Assembly: GCA_910587255.1 (NCBI GenBank)
Contig: CAJUKT010000020.1
Coordinates: 40,398-104,397, forward strand
DNA length: 64,000 bases
Reading direction: 5' to 3'
Source: an uncultured Oscillospiraceae bacterium
GTDB taxonomy: Bacteria > Bacillota > Clostridia > Oscillospirales > Oscillospiraceae
Below the pieces are notes generated by a model. It ran no database searches, was not told the origin of the DNA, and saw nothing but the letters and a program-made list of their open reading frames with translations. Position numbers and translations under genes: made by a program. Of this stretch, positions 33,981-41,936 are shown one piece after another; position 1 is the stretch's first letter; each line of letters starts with the position of its first letter.

Positions 33981-35180
33981 GTGGCATCGACCTTGCAAGT
34001 GAACTTCGCCGGCGTATCCATGCCCAACCCGTTCATGCTGTCCTCAGCGCCCCCCACCACCAACGTGGAGATGGTGGCGCGGTGCTTTGAGGCAGGCTGG
34101 GGCGGCGCGGTGCTCAAAACGCTGGCCTACACCTTGAGCCAGGCGCAGAACGTGAACCCGCGGATCACGGCGGTGCGCAGCGCCGACGACCAGATCATCG
34201 GCTTCACAAACTTTGAACTGGGCAGCCCCAAGCACATCGAGAAGTGGGCCCAGGACACCCGCTGGCTGAAGGAGCGGTTCCCGGAGCATGGCGTGTGGGT
34301 GAGTCTGCTGCACACCGAGGGGCTGGTGGAGTCCCAGTGGCGGGAGGTCACCCGGATGTTCGACCAGGCCGGGGCGGACGGCTTTGAGCTGAACTTCTCC
34401 TGTTCCCACGGCATGGCGGAGTCAGGGGGCGGCGCCACGGTGGGCGGCAACGAGGAGGCCATCAAAATGGTCACCACCTGGGTGCGGGAGGAGACCAGGA
34501 AGCCCGTTATGCCCAAGCTCCCCGCCATTGTGCAGGATATCCCGGGCAAGGCCCGGGCGGCCCAATCCGCCGGGGCAGACGCCATCGCGTCCATCAACAC
34601 GTTGAACAGCCTGCCCGGGGTGGATATCCACACGTTCGTACCCTATCCCAGCGTGGACGGCGGCAGCGCCTTCCAGGGGCTGAGCGGCGCGGCGGTGAAG
34701 CCTGTGGCCCTGCGCACGGTGGCCCAGATCGCCGGCGCGGTGGACATTCCCGTCTCGGGCATCGGCGGCATCTACAATTGGCGGGACGCGGTGGAGTTCA
34801 TCCTGTGCGGCGCCTCCTCCCTCCAGGTGTGCTCGGCCGTGATGCACCACGGTTACCGGATCATCAACGACCTCACCGCCGGCCTGCTCAACTACATGGA
34901 GGAGATGGGCTTTGCTACCATCAGCGACTTCTGCGGAAAGGCCCTGCCCAATATCCACCGGCACAACGATCTCAGCCGCGCCTACAAGCTGTACAGCAGC
35001 CCCGACCCGGACAAGTGCGTGGGCTGCGGCCGCTGCGCGGCGGTGTGCGCCGACAGCGCCTACAGCGCCATCCACCTGGATGAGGATCGCCGCGCCATTG
35101 TGGACAAAGAGAAATGCGACGGCTGCGGCTTGTGCCGGGGCATCTGCCCGGCCCACGCCATCAGTATGCAGCGCAAATAA
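33981..35180 (+). CDS. preA: PreA-like dihydropyrimidine dehydrogenase catalytic subunit
   Basis: The 399-residue protein combines a dihydroorotate-dehydrogenase-like FMN barrel (FAGVSMPNPFMLSSAPPT at the start, FELNFSCSHG near 140, SGIGGIYNWRDAVEFI near 258) with a C-terminal two-cluster ferredoxin (CVGCGRCAAVC and CDGCGLCRGIC). This is the PreA layout; with PreT it reduces uracil/thymine-like rings using NAD(P)H. I prefer GTG 33981 as start because AGGAGG (33967-33972) is 8 bases before it, while the ATG at 33975 is too close. The true ring substrate may differ from uracil. Confidence 0.88.
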   Translation: MASTLQVNFAGVSMPNPFMLSSAPPTTNVEMVARCFEAGWGGAVLKTLAYTLSQAQNVNPRITAVRSADDQIIGFTNFELGSPKHIEKWAQDTRWLKERFPEHGVWVSLLHTEGLVESQWREVTRMFDQAGADGFELNFSCSHGMAESGGGATVGGNEEAIKMVTTWVREETRKPVMPKLPAIVQDIPGKARAAQSAGADAIASINTLNSLPGVDIHTFVPYPSVDGGSAFQGLSGAAVKPVALRTVAQIAGAVDIPVSGIGGIYNWRDAVEFILCGASSLQVCSAVMHHGYRIINDLTAGLLNYMEEMGFATISDFCGKALPNIHRHNDLSRAYKLYSSPDPDKCVGCGRCAAVCADSAYSAIHLDEDRRAIVDKEKCDGCGLCRGICPAHAISMQRK

Positions 35181-35194
35181 AGGAGGCGGAGAGA

Positions 35195-36424
35195 ATGAGC
35201 GCAATCAACCAGACCTTGAAAGACATCCAGGCGGAGGCCCGGCGCTGCCTGTACTGTGTGGACGCGCCCTGCCAAAAGGGGTGTCCCGCCTCGGTGGACG
35301 TGGCCCAGTTCATCCGCCACCTGCGCTATGCCGACGTGAAGAGCGCCAAGCGGGTGATCAAGCAGGCCAACCCCCTGGGGGGCATCTGCGGAACCCTTTG
35401 CCCCAGCGAGGAGCTGTGCCAGAAAAACTGTACCATGGGCCGCTGCGGCGCGCCCATCCACATTCGGGATCTCCAGAAGTACGCCTGCGCCAACGCGTCC
35501 TACTCCCCCGCCCTGCCCCAGCCCAACGGCAAGAGGGTGGCCGTGGTGGGGGCGGGCCCGGCGGGGCTGGGCTGCGCCGCGGCCCTGGCCGCCTTGGGCT
35601 ACCAGGTGGAGGTCTTTGAAAAGGACGGCTGCGCCGCGGGCGTGGTGGCCCGGGAGATCCCCGGCTACCGCATCAGCGCCGCAGTGGTGGAAAACGACCT
35701 TGCCGAGTTGCCCGGGGATCGCGTCCACATCCACTATGACAGCCCCGTGACGGCGGAGGATATCGCCGGGAAGCTGTCCAAAGAATATGATGCGGTGTTT
35801 GTGGGCGCTGGCCTGTCCGCCGACCGGATGAGCGGCGTGGACATTGCCCCCGGCGCCCCGGTGGCGGGCTGCTCCCGGTTCCTGGCTGAGCTGAAGTCGG
35901 GGGCGGTAAAGTCCGTGTCCGGCACGGTGGTGGTCATCGGCGGCGGCGACTCCGCCATCGACGCGGTGTGCAGCAGCTTGGCGTGCGGCGCGGATAAGGC
36001 TGTGCTGGCCTACCGCCGCTCCCGGGAGGAGATGCCCGCCTGTGATGAGGAGTTCCTGAGCGCGGCCGACAAGGGCGTGGAGCTGATGTATATGGTGTCC
36101 CCCGTGTCCATCACGGCGGAGGGGGACGGCGCGGCGGTCACCTTTGTGCGTAACCGGCTGGTGGAGCGGCCCGGCGAGAGCCGCAAGGGGTTCGAGCCCG
36201 CCCCCGGCAGCGAGTTCACGATCCGCGCCTCCCAGGTGGTATTCGCCATCGGCAAGACGGCGGACACGGCGCTGCTGGCCGGTAAGGCCGACCCCGATAC
36301 CCTCCGGGTAGGGGATACCAACTGCTTCGCCGGCGGCGACTACCTGAGCGGCGGGGCTACGGTGGTCCGGGCGGTGGCCGACGGCAAGAAGGCTGCGGCG
36401 GGCATTCACGCCTACCTGAGCTGA
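35195..36424 (+). CDS. preT: PreT-like NAD(P)H:acceptor oxidoreductase subunit
   Basis: The 409-residue protein has an N-terminal iron-sulfur region with eight cysteines (C18, C21, C26, C30, C65, C69, C75, C79), an FAD motif VAVVGAGPAGLG near residue 115 and an NAD(P)H motif VVVIGGGDSAIDAV near residue 248. This is the glutamate-synthase-small-chain type found in PreT. It passes electrons from NAD(P)H to PreA, encoded 14 bases upstream. The start is ATG 35195 with AAAGGAGG upstream. Confidence 0.88.
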   Translation: MSAINQTLKDIQAEARRCLYCVDAPCQKGCPASVDVAQFIRHLRYADVKSAKRVIKQANPLGGICGTLCPSEELCQKNCTMGRCGAPIHIRDLQKYACANASYSPALPQPNGKRVAVVGAGPAGLGCAAALAALGYQVEVFEKDGCAAGVVAREIPGYRISAAVVENDLAELPGDRVHIHYDSPVTAEDIAGKLSKEYDAVFVGAGLSADRMSGVDIAPGAPVAGCSRFLAELKSGAVKSVSGTVVVIGGGDSAIDAVCSSLACGADKAVLAYRRSREEMPACDEEFLSAADKGVELMYMVSPVSITAEGDGAAVTFVRNRLVERPGESRKGFEPAPGSEFTIRASQVVFAIGKTADTALLAGKADPDTLRVGDTNCFAGGDYLSGGATVVRAVADGKKAAAGIHAYLS

Positions 36425-36434
36425 GCGGCGGGCC

Positions 36435-37814
36435 ATGAACGATCTCAACATACTCCACGGCACGGTGGTGCGGCCGGAGGGCTGCTTTGCCGGCGGCGTG
36501 GAGGTGAAGGACGGAACAATCGTCCGCGTCCTCCGGGAGGGCGAAGCCCCCGGCCCCGCCCGGGAGACGGTGGATGCCGGAAACATGCTGATCTTCCCCG
36601 GTATGATCGACAGCCACGTCCACATCCGCGGCGGGCGCCTGGAGCACCGGGAGGACTTTGCCTCGGGCACCATGGCCGCCGCCGCGGGGGGCGTGACCAC
36701 CGTGCTGGAAATGCCAGTCACCCTGCCCCCGGCCTCCCGCCCCGGCGATTTCATCAACCGGGAGAAGGAGGTCAAGGCCCGGGCCTATGTGGATTACGCC
36801 CTCTACGGCGGGGCGGGGGCGGACAACCTGGAGGAGATCCCCCTGCTGGCCCAGGCGGGGGCGGTGGGGTACAAAACCTTCCTCATGCCCCCCGTACCCG
36901 GCCGGGAAAAGGAGTTTTTCGGCCTGTGCAGCCAGACGCAGGAAATTCTCACCCAAGTGATGGAGCAGGTGGCCAAAACCGGCCTGATGCTGGCGGTTCA
37001 CAGCGAGCTGAACCAGTATGTGGAGGAGGAGACCCGCCTGCGCATGGAGCGCGGGGAGAACGGCCTGAAGGCATTCTGCCGCTCCCGGCCGGTGGAGGCG
37101 GAGACGGAGGCGGTGAAGTGGGTCATTGCCGCAGCGCGGAAAACCGGCTGCCGTGCCTCTATCTGCCACGTGAGCACGCCGGAGGCCGCAGCCCTCATCC
37201 AGGAGGCCCGGGCCCAGGGGGTGGACATCCACGGCGAGACCTGCCCCCAGTACCTCCTCTTCAACGAGGACACGGCGGAGCGGGCCGGTGTGTTTGCCCG
37301 GATGAAGCCGCCCCTGCGGGACGCGGGCCGGATGGCCCGGCTGCGGGAGCTGTACCGGGAGGGCGCGCTGGAGATCACCGGCAGCGACCACGCCCCCTAC
37401 CTCCGGGAGGAGAAGCTGAGGAACGGCCAGGATATCTGGCGCACCTTTGACGGCGTACCTGGGCTGGAGCTGTCCTTGCCGCTGCTGGTGACGGCGGCGG
37501 AGCGTGGGGAGCTGACGTATGAGTCCATCGCCCGGAATACGGCGGAGAATACCGCCCGGCTGTTCGGCCTGCCCCAAAAAGGGCGGATTGAGGAGGGGCG
37601 GGACGCGGATCTGGTGCTGGTGGAGCGCTTGCAGCTGCCCCAGCCGCTGGATATCGGCACGCTGTTTACCAAGAGCCGGGACAGCGCGGAGCTGTACCGG
37701 GACCTGCCCCTGCGCTGCCGCGTGGCCGCCGCCTACGTGCGGGGCCGGCGGGTGTTTGCGGACGGGGCCATCACTGGAGAGCAAGGCTGGGGGAAATTTG
37801 TCAGCCCTGTTTGA
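36435..37814 (+). CDS. Cyclic amidohydrolase (allantoinase/dihydropyrimidinase/dihydroorotase family)
   Basis: The 459-residue metallohydrolase has PGMIDSHVHIRGG (metal-binding HxH, about residues 55-67), GYKTF with the lysine normally carboxylated to bridge two metals (about residue 144), AVHSELN, ICHVSTPEA, and GSDHAPY near residue 318. The family opens hydantoin, dihydropyrimidine, dihydroorotate and allantoin rings. Overall it looks closest to allantoinase-like members. Following PreA/PreT by 10 bases, it should open the reduced ring to a ureido acid. Confidence 0.88.
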   Translation: MNDLNILHGTVVRPEGCFAGGVEVKDGTIVRVLREGEAPGPARETVDAGNMLIFPGMIDSHVHIRGGRLEHREDFASGTMAAAAGGVTTVLEMPVTLPPASRPGDFINREKEVKARAYVDYALYGGAGADNLEEIPLLAQAGAVGYKTFLMPPVPGREKEFFGLCSQTQEILTQVMEQVAKTGLMLAVHSELNQYVEEETRLRMERGENGLKAFCRSRPVEAETEAVKWVIAAARKTGCRASICHVSTPEAAALIQEARAQGVDIHGETCPQYLLFNEDTAERAGVFARMKPPLRDAGRMARLRELYREGALEITGSDHAPYLREEKLRNGQDIWRTFDGVPGLELSLPLLVTAAERGELTYESIARNTAENTARLFGLPQKGRIEEGRDADLVLVERLQLPQPLDIGTLFTKSRDSAELYRDLPLRCRVAAAYVRGRRVFADGAITGEQGWGKFVSPV

Positions 37815-37850
37815 TAAAAAACCATATTATTTTTTAGGAGGAGAACAACA

Positions 37851-38843
37851 ATGAGAACCGATATGCGCGGAAAAGACTTTGTGACCCTGATGGACTACAC
37901 CGGCGAGGAAATCCAGACCATTCTGGACGTGGCCTTCGACCTGAAGCGCCAGAACGCCATGGGCGCGGAGCACGAGCTGCTGAAGAATAAGACCCTGGGC
38001 ATGATTTTTGCCCAGCCCTCCACCCGAACCCGGGTGTCCTTTGAGACGGGCATGACCCAGCTGGGCGGCCACGCCCAGTACTACAGCGAGGACAATATGC
38101 AGCGCAAGAACAAGGAGACCTGGGACGACACCGGCCTGGTCCTCTCCCGCTACCTGGACGCGCTGATGGTCCGCCTCTACGACCTGGAGAAGTACGGTAT
38201 GGCCCGGGATATCATGAACCAGATCCGCGCCGCCACCACCATCCCCGTCATCAACGGCCTGGACGATAAGGAGCACCCCTGCCAGTGCATGGGCGATCTG
38301 ATGACCATCCAGGAGAAGCTGGGTACCGGCTGGAAGAAGAAAAAGATCGTCATGTCCTGGGCCTACTCCGACCGGGTGAAGTCCCCCGGCGTGCCCCAGG
38401 CCATGCTGCTGGCGTGCAGCCTGCTGGGCGCCGACCTGACCCTGGCCTACCCCAAGGGCTACGAGCTGGACGAAGAATATATGGCCTTTGCCGACAGCGC
38501 CTACCAGAAGAGCGGCGGCAAGCTGTCCATCACCAACGATATCTATGAGGCCAGCACCGACGCCGACGTGATCTATGCCAAGAGCTGGGGCAGCACCCGG
38601 GGCATGGATAAGGCGGAGGACAAGGAGTACCGCAAGCAGTTCGAGAAGGACTGGTGCATCTCCGACAAGCACTTCAGCCTGGCCAAGCCCGTGTCCTACT
38701 ATATGCACCCGCTGCCCGCCGCCCGGGGCGAGGAGGTCACCGACGAGCTGATCGACGGCCCGCACTCCATCGTGTACGACCAGGCGGAGAACCGCCTGCA
38801 CGCCCAGAAGGCCATCCTGGCCCTGCTGATGAAGAAGAAGTAA
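37851..38843 (+). CDS. YgeW-like (knotted) carbamoyltransferase
   Basis: The 330-residue protein belongs to the aspartate/ornithine carbamoyltransferase superfamily: QPSTRTRVSFETG for carbamoyl phosphate (about residue 56), EHPCQCMGDL (about 142) and YMHPLPA (about 285). The segment KIVMSWAYSD...SPGVPQ and the later DVIYAKSW resemble E. coli YgeW and the acetyl/succinyl-ornithine group more than true ornithine carbamoyltransferase, and no SMG ornithine loop is present. It probably phosphorolyses the ureido acid to carbamoyl phosphate and an amine. The second carbamate kinase would use this product. Confidence 0.85.
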   Translation: MRTDMRGKDFVTLMDYTGEEIQTILDVAFDLKRQNAMGAEHELLKNKTLGMIFAQPSTRTRVSFETGMTQLGGHAQYYSEDNMQRKNKETWDDTGLVLSRYLDALMVRLYDLEKYGMARDIMNQIRAATTIPVINGLDDKEHPCQCMGDLMTIQEKLGTGWKKKKIVMSWAYSDRVKSPGVPQAMLLACSLLGADLTLAYPKGYELDEEYMAFADSAYQKSGGKLSITNDIYEASTDADVIYAKSWGSTRGMDKAEDKEYRKQFEKDWCISDKHFSLAKPVSYYMHPLPAARGEEVTDELIDGPHSIVYDQAENRLHAQKAILALLMKKK

Positions 38844-38854
38844 GAAACCACCCA

Positions 38855-38889
38855 ACTTATGCGGGGAACCAGGCGTTCCCCGCATAAGT
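38855..38889 (+). terminator. Perfect 15-bp hairpin at the end of the ureide operon
   Basis: ACTTATGCGGGGAAC and GTTCCCCGCATAAGT form a flawless stem 12 bases after the carbamoyltransferase stop codon. No T-run follows; instead the stem runs directly into operator site 4 (38888-38899), so termination and operator overlap. Confidence 0.7.
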
Positions 38890-38899
38890 AAACGATTAC
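38888..38899 (+). promoter_or_regulatory. LacI-type operator, site 4 (symporter block)
   Basis: GTAAACGATTAC is identical to site 3 and lies 44 bases before the 39-residue membrane protein gene. It brings the symporter/CoA-transferase block under the same control as the first block. Confidence 0.65.
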
Positions 38900-38942
38900 A
38901 TATCTGCATCCACAACATTGGACTATGAACAGGGGGTTCATT

Positions 38943-39062
38943 ATGATTTTAGGGTTACCGTTCCCGACCTATCTGGGCTGGTTTGTCGGGCCCATCGCCA
39001 CCATTGCCACCGCGGCCTTCTGCGTTTACGAGTACGTCAAGCACTGCAAGAACGAAGCGTAA
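38943..39062 (+). CDS. 39-residue single-helix membrane protein, likely accessory subunit of the SSS symporter
   Basis: The frame MILGLPFPTYLGWFVGPIAT... ends YVKHCKNEA and encodes one membrane helix (about residues 10-30) with a basic C-terminal tail. A good ribosome site, AGGGGG, lies 6 bases before the ATG. The 77-base spacing to a sodium:solute symporter gene resembles the small accessory proteins often encoded before SSS transporters. Assignment rests on size, topology and position, not on a recognised motif. Confidence 0.7.
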   Translation: MILGLPFPTYLGWFVGPIATIATAAFCVYEYVKHCKNEA

Positions 39063-39139
39063 ACCGCCCTGCCCCGGCGGCTCGTACCCCGTTGACGGGC
39101 CGCCTACCCGTGCGTACGCGATTAAAGGAGGTAAGTCCA

Positions 39140-40636
39140 TTGTTATCTGGTAGTCTCGCCGTCATCGGCTTTGTGATGCTGGGCATCTATATCGCTGGGA
39201 TGCTGGGTATCGGTATCTACTGCAATAAAAAATACGCAAACACCCTTAGCGGCTTCCTCACCGGCGGCCGGAGCCTGGGCCCCTGGGTGTTCGCCCTGAC
39301 CTATGGCTCCACCTACCTCAGCGCGTCCACCTTCATCGGCAATACTGGCACCGCCTATAAGGCCGGCATGGCCTATCTCATGATGCCTGTGGCGCAGGTT
39401 GTGCTGCTGCCCATCGGGCTGGTGGTCTTTTCCCACGGCCTGCGGCGGGTATCCGTCCGGCTGGGCGCCATGACCATCCCCCAGTATGTGGAAAAACGGT
39501 TTAAGTCCCCCCTGGCCGGCACGCTGGCCTCTGTCGTGATCCTGCTGTTCATGGTGCCCTATATGGTAGGCGTCATCAAGGGCGGCGCGCTGGCGCTGGG
39601 CTCCCTGCTGGGCCTGTCCTACACCGTGTCCGTGCTGCTGGTGGCGGGCGTGGCCTGCGCGTACCTGATCTGCGGCGGCTACATGGCCCGGTGCTATACC
39701 GACGTGGTGCAGGGCGTGATGATGGGCTTTGGTATGCTGGCGGTGCTGATCATGGGCTTCTTCGTGGTGGGCGGCCCCGCCGAGATCGCCGCCGGCGTGG
39801 GGGCCAGCGATCCCGCCCTGCTGGAAACCCCCGGCCCCATGGGCTGGAGTAACCTGTTCCTGTTCTCCTCCGTGTTCGCCCTCACCCCCTGGGGACTGCC
39901 CCAGCTGGTGCAGACCAACTTCACGATTAAGGACCGCAAGACGGTGCATATCTCGTCCATTGTGCTGTCCATTTGGCTGGGCGCCATCCTCATCGGCTCC
40001 ATGATCATCGGCAATATGGCCCGCGCCTACTTCGGCGACGCCTATTTGGACAATGTGGACGCGGTGTTCCCCAACCTGGTGCTCACATTTTTCCCCAACG
40101 CCATCGGCGCGATCATCATCGTTGCCGTCATCGCCGCGGCCATGTCCACCATTGACGGTGTGCTGATGACCAGCGGCAGCGCCTTCGGCGTGGATATCTT
40201 CAAGCGGTTCATCAAGAAGGACGCCTCGGACAAGCAGGTATTGACCGTCACCAACATCACCATGTTCGCCATTATGGCCGTGGTGGTGGTGTGGGCCTTC
40301 AACCCCCCGGCGATGATCCTCACCTTCTCGTCCTTCGCCTTCTCCGTCATCGCGGGCGCGCTCATCGTTCCGGTGTTCGCGGGGATCTACTCCAGAAAGG
40401 GCACCACCCTGGGCTGCGTAGCCGCCATGCTCGCGGGCGCCGGCGGCACGCTGCTCTGGTACGTGGTGAAGCCCGGCGGAAACTATATCCTGGGCTGCCC
40501 GCCCTTCGTGGCCGGCGCGATTTTGTCCGTCATCGCGTATGTGGCGGTGAGCAGATTTACCCCGCCCCTCCCCCAAGAGTTTGTGGATGACCTGTTCTCC
40601 AAAGAAGCCGAGGAGAACGCATACGCGCAGGATTGA
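39140..40636 (+). CDS. Sodium:solute symporter (SSS family)
   Basis: The 498-residue protein has about 13 membrane helices and the SSS signature (FALTYGSTYLSASTFIGNTG near residue 51, GGYMARCYTDVVQGVMM near 175, IAAAMSTIDGVLM near 331). It begins at TTG 39140, with AAAGGAGG 8 bases upstream; no ATG is suitably placed. The substrate is unknown. It could import an acid intermediate or a second substrate of the island, such as a carboxylate fed to the CoA-transferase. A terminator follows. Confidence 0.9.
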   Translation: MLSGSLAVIGFVMLGIYIAGMLGIGIYCNKKYANTLSGFLTGGRSLGPWVFALTYGSTYLSASTFIGNTGTAYKAGMAYLMMPVAQVVLLPIGLVVFSHGLRRVSVRLGAMTIPQYVEKRFKSPLAGTLASVVILLFMVPYMVGVIKGGALALGSLLGLSYTVSVLLVAGVACAYLICGGYMARCYTDVVQGVMMGFGMLAVLIMGFFVVGGPAEIAAGVGASDPALLETPGPMGWSNLFLFSSVFALTPWGLPQLVQTNFTIKDRKTVHISSIVLSIWLGAILIGSMIIGNMARAYFGDAYLDNVDAVFPNLVLTFFPNAIGAIIIVAVIAAAMSTIDGVLMTSGSAFGVDIFKRFIKKDASDKQVLTVTNITMFAIMAVVVVWAFNPPAMILTFSSFAFSVIAGALIVPVFAGIYSRKGTTLGCVAAMLAGAGGTLLWYVVKPGGNYILGCPPFVAGAILSVIAYVAVSRFTPPLPQEFVDDLFSKEAEENAYAQD

Positions 40637-40654
40637 GCCAAATCCCTGCGCCCA

Positions 40655-40699
40655 GCCGTGCGGGACTCCGGGCCTCCGGGGTTTCGCACGGCCCTTTTT
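40655..40699 (+). terminator. Rho-independent terminator after the SSS symporter
   Basis: GCCGTGCG and CGCACGGC flank a GC-rich loop and are followed by CCTTTTT. The CoA-transferase gene starts 32 bases later, so it either depends on readthrough or has its own promoter. Confidence 0.8.
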
Positions 40700-40730
40700 A
40701 AAAAGACTGAAGCGAAAGGAAGTTTTTCTC

Positions 40731-41921
40731 ATGGATGGTTTGTTGGACGGCGTTGTGGTGCTGGATCTGACCCGGGTGCTGGCGGGACCGTACTCCGCCA
40801 TGCTGCTGGCGGACATGGGGGCCACAGTGATCAAGGTGGAAAACCCCAAGGGCGGGGACGACACCCGCAGCATGGGCCCCTTCGTCAATGGCAGCAGCGT
40901 ATATTACGCCAACTTCAACCGCAGCAAATACGGCTGCACCCTGAACCTGAAGGAGCCGGAGGGCAAGGAGATCTTCAAGGAAATGGTGAAGCGGGCCGAT
41001 GTGGTGCTGGAGAACTACCGCCCCGGCACCATGGAGAAGCTGGGGCTGGGCTATGACGTGCTACGGGAGGTCAATCCTGGAATCATTTATGGCGCGGTGT
41101 CCGGCTTTGGCCATACCGGGCCGTACAGCAAACGGGCGGGCTATGACATTGTGGGCCAGGCCATGGGCGGCCTGATGAGCACCACCGGCTGGCCCGGCGG
41201 CGACCCCACCCGCACCGGCACCCCGATGGGCGACGTGCTGGGCGGCTTAAACCTGGCCGTCGGCGTGCTGGCCGCCCTGGTAAACAAGGCGAAAACCGGC
41301 CGGGGCGAGAAGGTGGACGTGGCCCTGGTGGATTCGGTGGTGTCCTCCATGCAGAACATCACCATGATCTATCTGGCCGAGGGCCGCATCCCCCAGCGCA
41401 TCGGCAATCGGTACGAGTCCACCTACCCCTATGACTCCTTCCCCGCCAGGGATGGCAATGTGATCGTGGCCGCAGGGAACAACAAGCTGTACGCCATTTT
41501 GTGCCAGGTGATGGGCCGGCCGGAGCTGATTGAGGACCCAAAATTCCTCAACGTGAAGGACCGGGTGGCCAACCACGCGGAGATGCGGGAAATCATCAGC
41601 GCCTGGAGCAGCCAGTTCACCATCGACGAGGTGGTGAAGCTGCTCAACGACGCGGGCTGTCCCGCGAGCCCTGTGAACACCCTGGACCGGGTGGTGCGGG
41701 AGCCACAGATCGCCGGGGCCCGGGAGATGTTTCCCGAGATCGACCAGCCGGGCATCGGGCGGATGAAGGTAACGGCCAGCGCCCAGAAGCTGACCAACAC
41801 CAAATCCTTCCCCCGGAAAGCGGCCCCCCTGCTGGGGGAGGACAACGAATCCGTTTATGGCCGGATGCTGGGCTTTGACGGCGAGAAGCTGGCCCGGCTG
41901 AAGGAACAGGGCGTCATCTGA
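40731..41921 (+). CDS. CaiB/BaiF class III CoA-transferase
   Basis: The 396-residue protein has the family opening (VVVLDLTRVLAGPYSAMLLADMG), the NFNRSKYGCTLNLKEPEG block, VENYRPG-type ENYRPGTMEKLGLGYD, and the VDVALVDSVVSSM region. The catalytic aspartate of the family is the D of ALVDS near residue 201, or the one in GYDIVGQAMGG; I cannot fix which by eye. It would activate a carboxylic acid by CoA transfer for cleavage by the lyase encoded 15 bases downstream. Acid substrates of relatives include itaconate, HMG, citramalate and succinate. Confidence 0.9.
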   Translation: MDGLLDGVVVLDLTRVLAGPYSAMLLADMGATVIKVENPKGGDDTRSMGPFVNGSSVYYANFNRSKYGCTLNLKEPEGKEIFKEMVKRADVVLENYRPGTMEKLGLGYDVLREVNPGIIYGAVSGFGHTGPYSKRAGYDIVGQAMGGLMSTTGWPGGDPTRTGTPMGDVLGGLNLAVGVLAALVNKAKTGRGEKVDVALVDSVVSSMQNITMIYLAEGRIPQRIGNRYESTYPYDSFPARDGNVIVAAGNNKLYAILCQVMGRPELIEDPKFLNVKDRVANHAEMREIISAWSSQFTIDEVVKLLNDAGCPASPVNTLDRVVREPQIAGAREMFPEIDQPGIGRMKVTASAQKLTNTKSFPRKAAPLLGEDNESVYGRMLGFDGEKLARLKEQGVI

Positions 41922-41936
41922 CGGGAGGCGGAGACA

